From Archilochus colubris (Eukaryota > Chordata > Aves > Apodiformes > Trochilidae), in contig CM041083.1 of assembly GCA_023079485.1 (NCBI GenBank), forward strand, positions 173,345,480-173,409,479: a DNA stretch of 64,000 bases, in the 5' to 3' direction. The notes under the pieces were generated by a model. That model was not told the DNA's origin. It ran no database searches and saw only the letters and a program-made list of their open reading frames with translations. A program made the position numbers and the translations under genes. The number at the start of each line of letters is the position of its first letter. Position 1 is the stretch's first letter. This document shows, piece after piece, positions 36,062-47,939 of this stretch.

Positions 36062-36626
36062 GATTTGTTCTTGAAAGACTTTTATACAGTGGTTAATCTT
36101 AGGTTAAGCTAAAGATGTCTCCTGGGGTTTTTTTGTTAGTGTAGTACATGCAGGGCATGTTTCTCAATATGGTGGAGTGTGATGAAGGGATCTGTGAGCT
36201 ACTGTGGGAGGATGTTGTTGTTCCTCAGTGGTGCAAGGCAGCACCAAGCAGATATTCTAGTTTGGGTCAGGAAGGCAGCCTGACTGCCCACATGGTGCTG
36301 TACTGTGCTGCTGCTTGTTCTAGAGCAAGCTCAATCAGAGCTACCACAGATTTCCTCCATTGCACTCCATTTTGTGATGGAACCATGCCCCCCTTTGATA
36401 AGTTTTTAAGGAGAGGGTTTTTTTGTTCATAAGCAGCATTATTTGTTGAGACTTTTTAGAGATTTTTTTACCCAGTATAACACCAAAGTAGGATGGCATC
36501 ATTAGATTTTTATGTTGACCCAAATCTAAGTGCTGATGTAAGCAATGCCATTAGTGGTAATTTATTGAGGTAAAGATAGTGTCTGTTGGGATTTTGATTG
36601 TTTTGAATATGCTAGAAACAAACTGC

Positions 36627-36632
36627 AATAAA
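36627..36632 (+). promoter_or_regulatory. Poly(A) signal AATAAA
   Basis: First of two hexamers 26 nt apart near the proximal 3' end of RNASEH2B. Confidence 0.65.
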
Positions 36633-36652
36633 TGTCAATGTGCATGTAATGC

Positions 36653-36658
36653 AATAAA
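36653..36658 (+). promoter_or_regulatory. Poly(A) signal AATAAA, best proximal candidate
   Basis: Second of two hexamers, followed by a GT-rich tract starting at about 36659. This is the most complete poly(A) arrangement near the gene. Confidence 0.75.
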
Positions 36659-36680
36659 GTGCCTTGTGTAACAAATTTGT

Positions 36681-39600
36681 GTTTGTTGTATTTGTTGTAT
36701 ATTTCACGAGTTAGATTATGCTTAGGGACATTTCTAAAGGGGCTTTGGTATTCTACTGTTGTGTATAAATTTTAATCCTTAAAAAATTACAGCATGACTT
36801 TGTGATTACATGGTAAATCTCTTAACACATATAAATATAGGGGTATTTTTATGTTCAGTTCCAGAGTCGATAGATCCTTACAAAAATAATTAGGGAAAGG
36901 CAAAACTGGGGTTTGTAAAAAGAGTTGGATGCATAATTCAAAAGCCTAAGTATGATTGTCTTGGATAAGTTTTGCTCAAGGTAGGACTGGACTGTGATTA
37001 AAACACAGTACTCAATCTTGAGTGTCTTCTTTCCTCAGCACAGGGTATGCCTGTACATTCAGAGGGGCAGCTCTCTGCTGTGTGGCATCTTCCCTAATTC
37101 ACAGAGCTGAAAAAGAGATGGGGGTTGCTGGGGCCATTTGTATAGGTCTGGCCAGTTCTGCACCACACTAACTCATTGCCTCATTCACCAGTTAGAACAC
37201 CAAGCTGTTCCTATGGATCAGCTACAATGTGTGTTGTAGAAAGATATTCTTTAAATACATCCTCCTCTGCTACCTCAGCTCTGTTGAGAATCTGCCTTTA
37301 TCTCTTGATAACGGGGAGTTTCAGAGAAAGAATGAGTCTCATCATTCTTAGTAACTCGTTTCTCCACTGCAGACTTACTTGCTGCTGTTCACAACCCGTG
37401 AGTTAGAGTGGGGTCTCTAAAGAGCTCGATGGCATTCTTAAAAATGGATGAGAAGCCTTGCTGTGTGTTGTGTTGCAGTTGTTGGGGTTCCTGTGCCTTT
37501 CAAACCAGTAAGGCTCTTCAAAGTTTTGGTCATAGTTTGTAAACAGGGACATCAGTATGGTTGGAATTCCAGGTTGAGGAAAATATTTGGAAATCTATGG
37601 AATTATCCCTGATTATGGAGAGGTTTATTTAACAAATGTGAATGACCTCCCAATAGAATACTATTAATGTTCCCAGTTCTAAAAAGATTTGTCCAAAGTG
37701 GATTATCTAGAACCAAAATGAGGGTCCCTAAAAAAAAAATGCTTTTCAGGAATTCTAAGGAAACAATACTGTAAGTTTTCTATATCTCTGAAAATCAGCC
37801 TGTAGTGCTAGTTTTTGAACATAGATTGAGAAGCGTTGATTCAGGTGCAGAAGCTTTACTGATTTTTCAGTTATAATTGTTATATCTATTCCAAGCCATC
37901 TGATGCTTTAATAAAATTTCAGTCATGAATGTCAACTTTCTGAATCAATACAATGGGTACACAGCAGTAGGGGACACAGAAATCCCAGGAATTCCTATAT
38001 GGAGACATAGAGAAGTTCCTGTCTTGTTGTTCAGCTGTATTTCTTGAGGAGAATTTCACCAACTCTGTTAGTAAAGTTTCCTTTTCTGCTATTAACTATC
38101 AGATGAGTTTAAAAATTAATAGTAGATGTCAATGGATGTGACTGTTTCATTGTACATCATCTTTAGAGTTACCTTCAAACTTTTTTCCTACATTATTTGT
38201 CCAGACTGTGTGTGAAAACCAGCCCCACAGGAGCACTTATTTGTTTATCCAATGGGTCCTTGCTATGATTGAAAAGAACCAACATTTGGTGATTGCAGTC
38301 ATGAATTTGAAGGATTAGATTTTGAAAACCATTTGACTTAGCCCAGCAGTTTTATTTGACAGCCAAAGGACCTCACGCCCAACTTCATATCAGGGGGAAA
38401 AAGGGATGCTCCAGTGGTGACATCTCCTGAAAACTGTCACTCAAACTGCAGGATATTGTTATGGGGACAGAAAGAAAAAGGAAAAGCACATATTGTCATG
38501 TTAATGGAGAAGTTTTTTGCAATAAGCAACGTCCTGTGGGGGGGACTATTTTGGTAAATGAGAGGAGAGGAATTTTCTGTGTAGAAATGGAAAGCAAACT
38601 CTAAGCACGTGATGTTGAGATGGTGGACAAGCTTGAGTTAGATGTTATGAGTGGAAATGCAAGAGTGGGAGAGGGTTACACGAGAAACAGGAACCATGAA
38701 GTTGGACAGATAATGGTAGAAGCTTTTCTGGATAATTAAATCTGCTAGTTTTAGGGCTGTGGATTTTAGTAGTTGAAAGGTTTTGTGTAATAAATTTTGG
38801 GAATGCATCTTTTCATTGACTGCACAGTTCCAGAACCTTTCTTCTAAGAAGTCCTGTTATTTCTGGTCAGAATTTAGGAGAAGGCAGTTCTGACAGAGCT
38901 GGGAGGTCTTTGTGCTGATTTCCCATCGTGGGTAGTAGTGATTTTTTCTTTTCTCTGTGTGTGACTTTCACATCTGTTACTGCACTGAAGGACCAAGTCT
39001 AGAGTTCTTCTTTCTCTGTGCATAGGTGTGCTGTGATTTAGTGTGTCACATCTCAACTTCAGCTGTCAGCTCTGCTGTAACTTACAACAATAGTCATTTT
39101 ATTAGTGACTGTGCTTTTTGGTTGAGGAGGAACTTGTGCATGACAAAAAAAAAAAAAAAAATTAGCCATTTCCAAAAGCCATTAGAGCTTTCATGTGAAA
39201 ATAAAAACTCTTTTCCCCTTAGGAAAGAATGAAATACATTTAGTAACTTTGAAACTTCCTCAACATGTAGCTTTAAGGAGTTATGAAGAGCATGTGGTGC
39301 CAAATACATAAAACAGTATTTCCTACCACAATGAGGATTTAAATATAGTTACCATGGCTGGCCAGCAGTAGCAGAAGGTCATTATAAAGTGCTGCTTTAC
39401 TGTTTCTTCCTTGGTTAGCTTAGGATGACAGCACCAATATAGGGATATGGTCTTACTTTATTTCTTTTTGACATTAAGATGCCATCTCTTCATGTTAGTG
39501 TGTAAATACCTGATGAGTTGTGATGCTTTTGTAGTTGTTGCTTTGGAACTAAGCAGTTTTGCCCTTCACCACTTTTTTTAGACTTCACACTGCAAATGGA

Positions 39601-39924
39601 TTGACACCAGTGGGCATGGAAAACTTCATCTGGAAATACCACCAATGACTTAGGTTGGACCCCTTATAAGGGTTGGACTTGCTCATTATTTTCAGTCTTA
39701 AGTAATAAAGTTTGTTCTATTTGTAGAAGTGACAATTGATGATTAGAGTATTTTCAGTGGAAAAGGTGGCATAGTTGGCTGACGTTGCATTCAGATCTGA
39801 AATTTAGAACTGTTCAGGTGTTCTGTTGTATCTAACAATGTTTTTTTAAAAGGGAAACCAAGTGCATGGACAGTTACTTGAATAGATTCATGTTTATGAC
39901 TTGAGTTTTCTCTTTCCTTTTTAG
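36681..39924. other. RNASEH2B downstream flank or extra intron
   Basis: AT-rich sequence with no exon I can support. It holds an A17 run at 39145-39161 and an A9 run near 37731. If the candidate exon at 39925 is used, this stretch is part of an extended last intron. No repeat family recognised. Confidence 0.5.
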
Positions 39925-39957
39925 ATTCCTGCTCAAAGACGTGCAAAGAAGAAATGA
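39925..39957 (+). CDS. Candidate alternative terminal coding exon of RNASEH2B
   Basis: A strong acceptor (pyrimidine tract TTTTCTCTTTCCTTTTTTAG ending at 39924) is followed by an open frame IPAQRRAKKK and TGA at 39955. Exon 10 ends in phase 0, so a join from 34004 to 39925 stays in frame and would replace the PIP-box tail by a short basic tail. An AATAAA lies at 40047-40052. This is inference from sequence signals only: the short frame could be chance, and a cryptic splice site is the plain alternative. Confidence 0.3.
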   Translation: MPAQRRAKKK

Positions 39958-40046
39958 AAGGAGCCTAAGGAGACTCACTAATATTATTTTAACTTGCCAT
40001 AATCTCAGAGCAGCTTTTAAAGGCTTTTTTTTACTCGCTTTCTGAA

Positions 40047-40052
40047 AATAAA
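40047..40052 (+). promoter_or_regulatory. AATAAA hexamer
   Basis: 90 nt after the TGA of the candidate alternative terminal exon. Confidence 0.4.
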
Positions 40053-40172
40053 TGCTTGAAGTTAGACATGCCCTGTTCCAAGAAAAAGCAAATCTCAGCA
40101 GATTAACATTGTTAAACATGCAGTGTGTTAAACATACACTGCTTCAGATTTTATAGCTTACATACTATTGGA

Positions 40173-40283
40173 CTATCAGGCTTTCCAGGAAAGCACTTAT
40201 GAGCATGCCTAATGTTAAGCACATGAGCAGTGATCTAAAAGTCAGCAGTGCTGTTCGTGTGGGTAAGTGCTTTGCTGGATCAG
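40173..40283. mobile_element. Palindromic MITE-like DNA element, copy 1
   Basis: The left end carries 'aaagcacttatgagcatg', with 'gttaagcacatgagcag' inside; the right end carries 'gtaagtgctttgctggatca'. The two ends are inverted copies. This is the layout of non-autonomous palindromic DNA transposons common in reptile and bird genomes (ends like CTGATCC...CAGCAAAGCACTTAC). There is no coding capacity. Family assignment is from memory. Confidence 0.6.
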
Positions 40284-40313
40284 CGCCTGAAGTCCTGTTA
40301 GGTGCTGAGCATC

Positions 40314-40473
40314 CTGATCCATATCCAGCAAAGCACTTACATCCATGCTTATCTGAACTGGAAGAGCCAGTCTAACTAATATTTGTGCATTAGTCTTCAC
40401 CATAAAATCTCTCCTGGCACAATGGCTCACATGCTTAAAGTTAAGCACCTGCCTAAGTATTTTGCAGGGTCAG
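40314..40473. mobile_element. Palindromic MITE-like DNA element, copy 2
   Basis: It begins CTGATCC at 40314, continues 'ccagcaaagcacttac' (40325-40340), and ends 'cttaaagttaagcacctgcc' to 'gcagggtcag' at 40473, the inverted form of the start. It is the same family as copy 1, 30 bp away. Its left end and the right end of copy 1 form a hairpin-capable pair (40263-40283 with 40314-40340). Confidence 0.65.
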
Positions 40474-41780
40474 ACCAGCAGCACCCTTGAGCAAGTCTTA
40501 AGAAATTATTTGATTTTGTATAAATTTTCCCTATTTTGTACTCACTGTTTTTTAACTGAGTGTATGATTTTCGTGGCCATAATTACAAGTTTCAGAAACT
40601 ATAGCAAAATATTTTGTATACAGTTTTCTCCTTTCTTTTTCAATATCTTGCCAAATTCAGCAGGATGGCTTGTTTGGACTAGACGTCCAATGTTCAGACT
40701 TAGAGTCATCCAAAATGAATTACATTTAACTCTTACTTTTTAAAGGCATTTATATTGAAAGTGTTTCACTGTGATTGATTTAAATGGTTTCATCCAACCA
40801 TGACCTTTTATGTAGAAGCTGTTTTTACCTAGCTACTTGTGCGAACAGTCTGATTTTTTAAGTGCTGAGGTTGAGGTAGAGTATGTGTTCAAAAGGGCAA
40901 ATGGATAAGTTGTATTTTGATTTTACTTTTTTTTTCCTGAGGTGTTGAAACCTTAGAAAAGTGTATAAAAGTTACATGAAAAACTTGCGTTGATAACTAC
41001 ACCAAACTTACACAATCCTCTAGGTTTAAAAAAAAAAACACCTAACTATTCATTTATTTTTAATCATGTAAGAGACACTTTTCTGTGGAGTGAACTTCAA
41101 CCAAAATGTCAACTCGAGTCTTCATCAACCATGCAGAAACGTGTTGCTAATGAGATCCTTAAGTGATCCATGTCAGATGTAGTCTCATGTTTTTAACTTA
41201 AATACCTGTTTATCAAACTCCAATTAATACCTCACTCTTTGCTACAAAGCTTTTTTTCAAGTAATAATTGACAGGATTTTGAACTTAATGAATGTACTAC
41301 TGTAAATTTTAACTATGACCTCAGTTCACAGACACCAACAGCAAATGCCCAACATGTTCTGTAAATCTTGAATGTATTTGACATTGCTGAAAACTAAATT
41401 CCAAGACATAGAGACTTATTCCACTTTCTTTTCAACTGGTTCTGATCAACTCTGTTTCAGAATATGAGAAACCTGAACTGTTAGAAATTATGTATGAAAG
41501 GAAATGTAATCTGAATGCTTATTTTAGGAATTTGCACTGAATTATTTTTGTTACTTTTACACTAGCCTAGTTAAGCAATGTGCACTATCCCTTTTCAAGT
41601 AAAAAAAAGATTATTATAACAAGTTTTCTAGGCAGTACTGTGCAAATATTACGTGGGTCCAAGATGAAATTTCTATTTTTCTAGCTTGTATTTTAAAAAT
41701 GCTTGATTTATAGATAAGATTATTTATATCAGTGAAGTGTCATTCGTATTTTTTGAAAGATATATTTTTATTTCATGTAC

Positions 41781-41793
41781 AATAAATAAATAA
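41781..41793 (+). promoter_or_regulatory. Overlapping AATAAA hexamers
   Basis: AATAAATAAATAA gives two overlapping canonical hexamers (41781-41786, 41785-41790). This is the candidate distal poly(A) site. Confidence 0.45.
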
Positions 41794-41810
41794 GTACCTT
41801 TGTAACAATT

Positions 41811-44800
41811 TGTTGATTATGACTTCATTGGTTTCACAGAGAAATAAAAAAAATCTCATGTGGTCAGACTACTACCAGTGCTGACCTCCACAAGCTTGTT
41901 AGTAATTGTTAGTCTGAGCTGAAGGAAATGGTGAATCCTGAGGTGAATCCTACTCTAAAAGTTTATTAAGATAGATTCATTAGAGCAATTAGGCTAATCC
42001 TTGAGGACTTCACTGCACAGATGTTCTTGGTGAAAACCCATTTCTGTGTACACTACAGTTTTGATTTTCATGAACCTAGCAGTGGTTTTCTGAGTGATGG
42101 CTTGATGAAGGGCATGGATATGAAAAGAGTGATGTGATATTTGTGTCTTTTTTTACCTATTTCCCAATCTTTGCCATCACCTATGTAGTATATGGGTTCT
42201 CCATCACAAACTAACACATAACAATTTTTTTACATGTTTTTTATGTTAACCAAACATAAGTTTACAATTGAAGTTAATGAAACACAAAGAAAAAGTTGTA
42301 TCTCTGTCAGACTGGTATCACCATGATGCTGTGCAAAATGCCAACACCAGGCCTCAAGGCTGTTAGGATACTATTGCATTTCATTTGTAAAATCAAGAGG
42401 CAAAGCAAAGATGACTTTTTTTTTTTTTTAATCTGGTGGTCAAGTTAGTTAATTGGTATTAATGAGAACCAAGCAAGTAAAGTGTTAAGATTTGTACCAT
42501 TTCATAAACCCATCACTTGCCAATACTCATCTGTAGAAGCAGAATTAGCAGTGCTAAAGACAAAGCACTAAAGCAGCTTCAATTTAAATCTGAAATAGCA
42601 TTTACACTGCTTAGCTCAATAATGTGGATTGGCAAAGTAATGCAAAGATAAAATGGCACATTACATCTTTAAGGAAATACCATGCTCAGATGTCTAAGCT
42701 TTGCTCTCTAGCACTTTGTGCATGTACAACTGTTAGGTCTCTTAAGGTCTGTCACATTGTAAATTGCCTTATTTTTTCCAAAGCTCCCTTTTTAAAGTGT
42801 CTTTGGTACCCTGAGGTAGTAGCTAAGCCAGCAATGTTATCACAGGTAAAACAATGCCCCACTGAAACTCACCCATTTAAAAAAAAAAGAAAGCTAATAA
42901 GAAGTGAAAAGCTGTGCTTTAAAGTTTAAAGTTCTGACTGGGGGTTATGTTCATTGTTGGGTTCACCTTTTGTCTTTTCATTCTGAGGGCCTGATTCTTT
43001 CCTCAAAAGACTTTTTTCCAAAAGGTGTTCACTTGGTACAGCCCCCCCTTCCCCTTGATTTCAGGCCAGCCAAGCACACTGTTCCAGCATGGTCACCCAC
43101 ATTCATGAAGACAGCCAAAAGCAAAAGCTTTCTGCAACCCTACAAATGAGTGAAGTTGGTCCTGGTTGTGAATGGAATCAGCAGCCACTTCCTCTGGCAT
43201 TCCCTGTGCAGCTGGCATTGGTGGAGGTACTTTATATAAACAGTTCCAGCTTGATTTAGTAGGAGTGAAAGTAAAAAAAGCCAAACCTGCTACACTTTCT
43301 GATCTTGCAGTAGTCCTGTGTCAGAGAAACGGAGCAGAATGGTTGCAGAGGGTAAGTAGGGATAAATGAAACTTCCTTAAATTGAGTCATTAAGAAGTCA
43401 TTTCATCTCATTTTAGCCACCTGAGAGGTCTCTGCAGCTCTACACAGTTTCACTGTTACTAACAGAGAGCATCCTGAAAAGGTGACTCGTGTATTTCAGG
43501 AAGAATCATCTATTGGGTATGTGGCTTTTTCTCATGCACAGTAAGATGAGCCTGGACATGGTGGGTGCCTGCACACAGAATTTGTAGACAGCTGCCTTCA
43601 ATGTGACTGAAGTGCCTTCAAAAACTGGAGACAGTCCTGTGTTTGGGAAAGGGAATTTAGCCTCCAGCCTAGGCATGATAGATTTAGGCTCTCAAAATCT
43701 CTAGCTTTCCATTAAGTAGTGTTTCTTTCTTCTCATCTTATAAATACATAATAATTTTTAACCTGTTCTGTTCAGAAAGGAAGCCTCCCTTCTCCACCCT
43801 ACAGATTATATTCTGTGGTATTGTATAGTTTTTCCTTACAGCCCACTAAAACATCATTGAAATTTTGCCCTGTTTTCCCTCCTCCTAAATTACTTTTCTG
43901 TGTTTGAGAGGGCAAAATTACTTGGAATAATACTGCAGTCGACTCTCTGGTGCCTAAAACATCAGCTGGCAATGAAACATTGAGGAATTAGACTTGTGTC
44001 TGCTTTATCTGCAAGGAATGAAGGTAGGGAAGTTGATCTGGGCCTCTCTTCCCCTTTCCAGATGTACTCCTGTGCCTGATGTTAAAAGAGTTTTAGCCCC
44101 TTAATTTCCAGTTATTGTTTCTCAGCTGTTAACTGCCCCCTGCCCTTCTGGCTGCGATGCTGTGACTTATTGTGTGAGGCACATTCAGCCTTTCAGACTG
44201 AATTAAAACAGCAACCAACAGCCAGAAGGTCGTAACTGTTTAAGCTGTTAAGACCCAGCTGAAAGTGTATATCCAAGTGTGCTTCAGCCCTCTGTCCCTC
44301 AGCCTTCCATCTAGAAACTGAATTTTGTCTCCCTGCCTCATCACAGTAAGTTGTGACAGTTCCTAGCTCACAGGATTACAGTTTAAATAAAAATACATTA
44401 AAAACTGAATCTGGTAAACTCAATATGAACTTCTTGAAATTCCCCTAGGCCTATCACTAAGCAAGAATACCTCTTTGGAGACCAGGTCTACACAGAGGCA
44501 CTGATTTGCTCTGAGTTCAGGAAAAACAATGTGAGATTACCACTTGGTTCATAACATGGTGTGAGGCAGACAACCTGATGCAGAGTGACTGGGCCCTGAC
44601 CCAGGCTCCTAAATCTTGATGGAAGGAAGTTTTTCTCTAGATCCAGGTCATGAGTTGTTGATTTAGGCTCTGTGGGATAAAAGTTTCATGGAGGATTTAG
44701 TGCTGCAAGGAACAACTTGTAACTTCTGGCCTTCCTGGAGGCTGGTTATATAGCAAAAAAAAAAAAAAAAAAAAATGTTCATGGGCTTTTAGCAGGACAG

Positions 44801-44955
44801 TTGCTCCCAGGATAACCTATTGAAAGACACGTTATTTGGGTAACTTGCAAGATCTGTGCAAGACCTTTTCTATGCAGGATGGGATTTTAACCTTTGTGGG
44901 TGCTCCACAAGCATATGCCCTGCTCCAGCTCTTGGCAGATTGACCAGTGGCAAAA
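41811..44955. other. Intergenic, no gene supported
   Basis: AT-rich. Contains a T/A-rich run near 42413-42432 and an A21 run at 44755-44775. The text 'gagggcctgattctttcctc' near 42985 hints at an end of a palindromic MITE but is too short to call. Open frames on both strands are short and unrecognised. Confidence 0.5.
44755..44775. repeat. A21 homopolymer
   Basis: An uninterrupted A run. No retrotransposed body upstream that I recognise. Confidence 0.9.
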
Positions 44956-44959
44956 ATGG

Positions 44960-45495
44960 AGTGAGATTGAAATGAGGAAGTAAATTTGAACACAGTGAGG
45001 AAACCCAGCAAAGATAGAGACTTTATCATCCCACTCTGCTCAGCGTTTGTCAGGATGCACCTAGAGAACTGTCTAATTCTGGTCCCTACAACTGAAGAAA
45101 AACACGAACAGACTGGGGATGCTCCAAAGGAGGGCCACAAAGGTGACCAAAAAGCTGAAGAACCATCCCCATGGTCTTTTCTTCCTGGAAGGGAAGGCCC
45201 TCATCACAGTGTTCAAGCAATTAAAGGGCAACTACAAAGAGAAATGAGGCTCTCTCTTCTTGAGTCACATTTAGAAGACAAGGAGCAACAGGTAAGGATT
45301 GCATTGGGAGAGATTTTGATGTAAGAAAGAATTTTTTTACAGTAGGAACAGTTGTTCACTGGGACAACTGCTCCAGGAATGTGATAGAGGCTGGAGATGC
45401 AACTGGACAAGATGCTAGATAATATCATCTGGGCTCCCTTTCTGGTGAGATCAGATTCAAGATCCCTTCCAACCTGGGATTTTCTATAACTCTAG
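44960..45495 (+). mobile_element. CR1 LINE fragment, older subfamily
   Basis: Sense-strand text follows the CR1 3' third. It runs through the 'tgcacctagagaactgtcta' and 'ctccaaaggagggccacaaag' blocks (RT C-terminus, near 45055-45145) to the 'agatcccttccaacctggga' tail near 45460. Frames are broken, and the octamer terminus is degenerate. More diverged than the copy at 61.1 kb. Confidence 0.8.
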
Positions 45496-46667
45496 ATATG
45501 CTGCCACACAACTGCAATGACTGTGCTGTGTCCTTTTTTCCAAGTCAGTTGGTTAGAGAGTGCATCTCTGGCAGAGAGGAGATCTTCAGGGGGGATTGTC
45601 CTCTTGCTGTGTTTATTTCCAAGGCAAGTTGTCCCTGTGTGCATATGTTGGGCCCAAGAGATTGACATATCTCTTCTAGAGCTACTGCTTAGTGACAGCA
45701 GCCTGGGCTGAATGATCTCATGCAGGGATCAGAGTAATTTTTTAATGTATTTTTTCCCCCCAGGAAATTACAGGGGCAAAATGATCAAGATGAGAAATAA
45801 AGAAGCAGAGGTAGGAAGGGTAGAGAGGAGAGACAGAGAGCTTGGTCAGCATGGGGCAGCAAAGAGGACCATGGTTAGAACTTCTCCATTCTCTTATTTT
45901 GCCTGGGAGCTGTGCAGTAAGTGCTCTCCTTTACTTGTGCCAGTGGAATGTGAAAGCTACCAGGTAGCAGGCAACTAGTAAAAAGCAGTAACTCATTATC
46001 ATGAACACACTACTCCATGGCAAGAAAAAAACATTATTAGACCTTTTTAAGAGACAACCACCACAGAAATGAGTTTGCCAGGTTCTTATTCCAGAGTTCT
46101 CCAAGGCCTTTTAGTCAGTTCTTTAGAGAAGATTTTTTATTTTTACAGTGTATAAAGAAGTTCTAGTTGGTTCTGAAGACCACTGAGGGTTGTATCTGTC
46201 CTAGAGGACCTGAGGAATAACTACAAGCAGTAACATTCTCAGATGTCCTCATACTTGCACCCATGTCTTCTGTTCTATGTATATTTTCAAATCTGCCAAA
46301 GTGTAACCACACAAATCGAGCAGAATGGAAGCTGTGTAGCTGAACTCTGTCCTGGGGTTTGAAAGGATTTGCTTTAAATAAACAGTGGGCATTAATGTAC
46401 TTATGTTTATAGGCTGGTGGAGCATAATACCTGGTCTTTATGAGAGAAGGGAAAGGTTTGGGGAGGAACAGATAACAGATAATCAGTGGCTTAACACCTG
46501 GCTGTGAACCTGGTGTCAACATTAATCAGGCATTTATGACTGTGGGACCCACTCTCAGGACTGAGGCTTGCTAGAGAAAGATGGGATCCACTTGACAAAG
46601 TGGAGCAATAGCATCTTTGCCAATATGCTGACCAACCTAGTAAGAGAGCTGAACTAGGAAGACTAGG
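45496..46667. other. Intergenic; 3' part possibly repeat-derived
   Basis: No gene supported. From about 46545 the text 'gggatccacttgacaaagtg' up to about 46667 looks repeat-derived; I recall similar text in avian interspersed elements but cannot assign a family. Confidence 0.4.
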
Positions 46668-46782
46668 TTGGTGGGGCTTTGAGCAACCTGGTCTAATGAG
46701 AAGTGTCCCTGCCCTTGCAGGGTATTGGAACTAGGTCATCTTTAAGGTCCTTTCCAACCCAAACCATTCTATGATTCTATGA
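46668..46782 (+). mobile_element. CR1 3'-end fragment
   Basis: A short piece with the hallmark order GGGGCTTTGAGCAACCTGGT, AAGTGTCCCTGCCC, AGGTCATCTTTAAGGTCC, then ATTCTATGATTCTATG. These are the last 115 bp of a CR1. Confidence 0.9.
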
Positions 46783-46880
46783 CAAGGGAAAGAGGCAGCA
46801 GAGATGACCCAGTTAAACAAGGTTGCGTTGTACAAAGTCAAAAGCAAAGGCTACAGGATGTTGGATAAAACAAAGATTTA

Positions 46881-47560
46881 ATGAATTATAAAGCAGGGCA
46901 AAGGGACAGTTGCCCCAAGTATAATTGCACAAATACAGTCAGTCTGGGAAACAAGCAGGAGGAACTAGAGCTCTACACACAGCCACAACACCACAACACC
47001 CCTGGTGCCACAGACAGACAAGTCTCTGCCCAAGTGGAGATGTGTGATGGACGGATACAAGCTCAAGAAAGAGGCAAAGAAGATGAAGAGAGGGACTATT
47101 GCCTACATGAAAGAGTGGTTTTGATATATGGAGCATCTCTACAGGACCAACAACAGCCTGGTTGAGAGCTTGTGGTATGGGACCAGAAGAGAAAAGTGTG
47201 GAAGTGTGTCACAGACCAAGGTGAAGAAACTCGAAGTTTTTAAACAGTTTCAGGTAAATCTCTGAATCACAAATCCTGGTTCTCACAGGGGACTTTTACC
47301 TACCTAATATCTAGTGGAAGGGCATTGTATACTTGTTCCCAGACAGGTCTGGGTGGGTGGGCAACCAGCTGAATACAAGTCAGGTTGGAGGGACAGGGTC
47401 GAGGGGTCATGGTTACTGGTCAAACCCTACCTGGATTCATGTGGGGTATCACAGGTCTTATCATGGACTTGATCTTGTTTAACAGTTTTAGCAGCAACCT
47501 GGATGAGGTAAGAAGTGTGTTCTTGTCATGTTTGCAGATGACTAAAAATTAGTGGGATCA
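46881..47560 (+). mobile_element. CR1 ORF2 remnant: endonuclease start to RT
   Basis: Translation at 46881 onward contains SLGNKQEELE, the start region of CR1 endonuclease. Further on, 'ggggacttttacctacctaa' (near 47288) gives GDFYLPN, the GDFNLP active-site block of the same domain. Near 47481 'ttgtttaacagttttagcag' followed by 'caacctggatgag' matches the RT block LFNxFxxxLDE just before FADD. About 2 kb of ordinary CR1 is compressed into 0.7 kb by deletions, with stops and frameshifts throughout. Confidence 0.7.
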
Positions 47561-47804
47561 GTCAATAGACTGAGGGTTAGGGCTGACAGCCATAGGCACT
47601 GAGACAGGGTGGAAAAAGGGGCTGACAGGAACATCCTGATTGAAAGTCTATATTTTATTTTTGTCCAAAGTACATCGAGATTTATATTCGAGACACTGGA
47701 CTTCTTTCCATGTTGTGTGGTGGAGAACATAATCACCCTCTGTAACCCAGGTTGTCACCCTTCAGCTTTTTGGGGGGAAGCTGAATAGGTTGAAGTCTTG
47801 TATC

Positions 47805-47933
47805 ATAAGACTTACACTGGATGGGGTTTTGAGCTACCAGATCTAGTGGAAGGTGTCCCTCCCCATGGCAGGGATGTCAGAACTTGATGATCTTTAAGGT
47901 CCCTTCCAATCCAAACCATTCCATGATTTACTT
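47805..47933 (+). mobile_element. CR1 3'-end fragment
   Basis: 'ctggatggggttttgagcta', 'ggtgtccctccccatggcag' and 'gatgatctttaaggtccctt' appear in order, ending in a mutated octamer (CCATTCCATGATT). It may be the 3' end of the element whose ORF2 remnant lies just upstream. Confidence 0.85.
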
Positions 47934-47939
47934 TCCCAT

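Larger units (their letters stand above)
36061..36680 (+). other. RNASEH2B: RNASEH2B 3' UTR (proximal)
   Basis: About 620 nt from the stop to just after the paired AATAAA signals at 36627 and 36653. A GT/T-rich stretch (about 36660-36710, TTTGTGTTTGTTGTA) follows, as expected for a downstream element. The exact cleavage site is inferred. Confidence 0.75.
39958..41810 (+). other. Possible long distal 3' UTR
   Basis: AT-rich sequence without long frames. It has several ATTTA and TTATTTAT motifs and ends at overlapping AATAAATAAATAA hexamers (41781-41793), with T/G-rich text after them. It looks like a vertebrate distal 3' UTR, but transcription cannot be shown from sequence. It contains two palindromic MITE-like copies. 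Confidence 0.35.

Noticed and set aside
44986..45324. 112-codon + strand open frame
   Set aside because: It is the decayed CR1 ORF2 end at 44960-45495, not a host gene.
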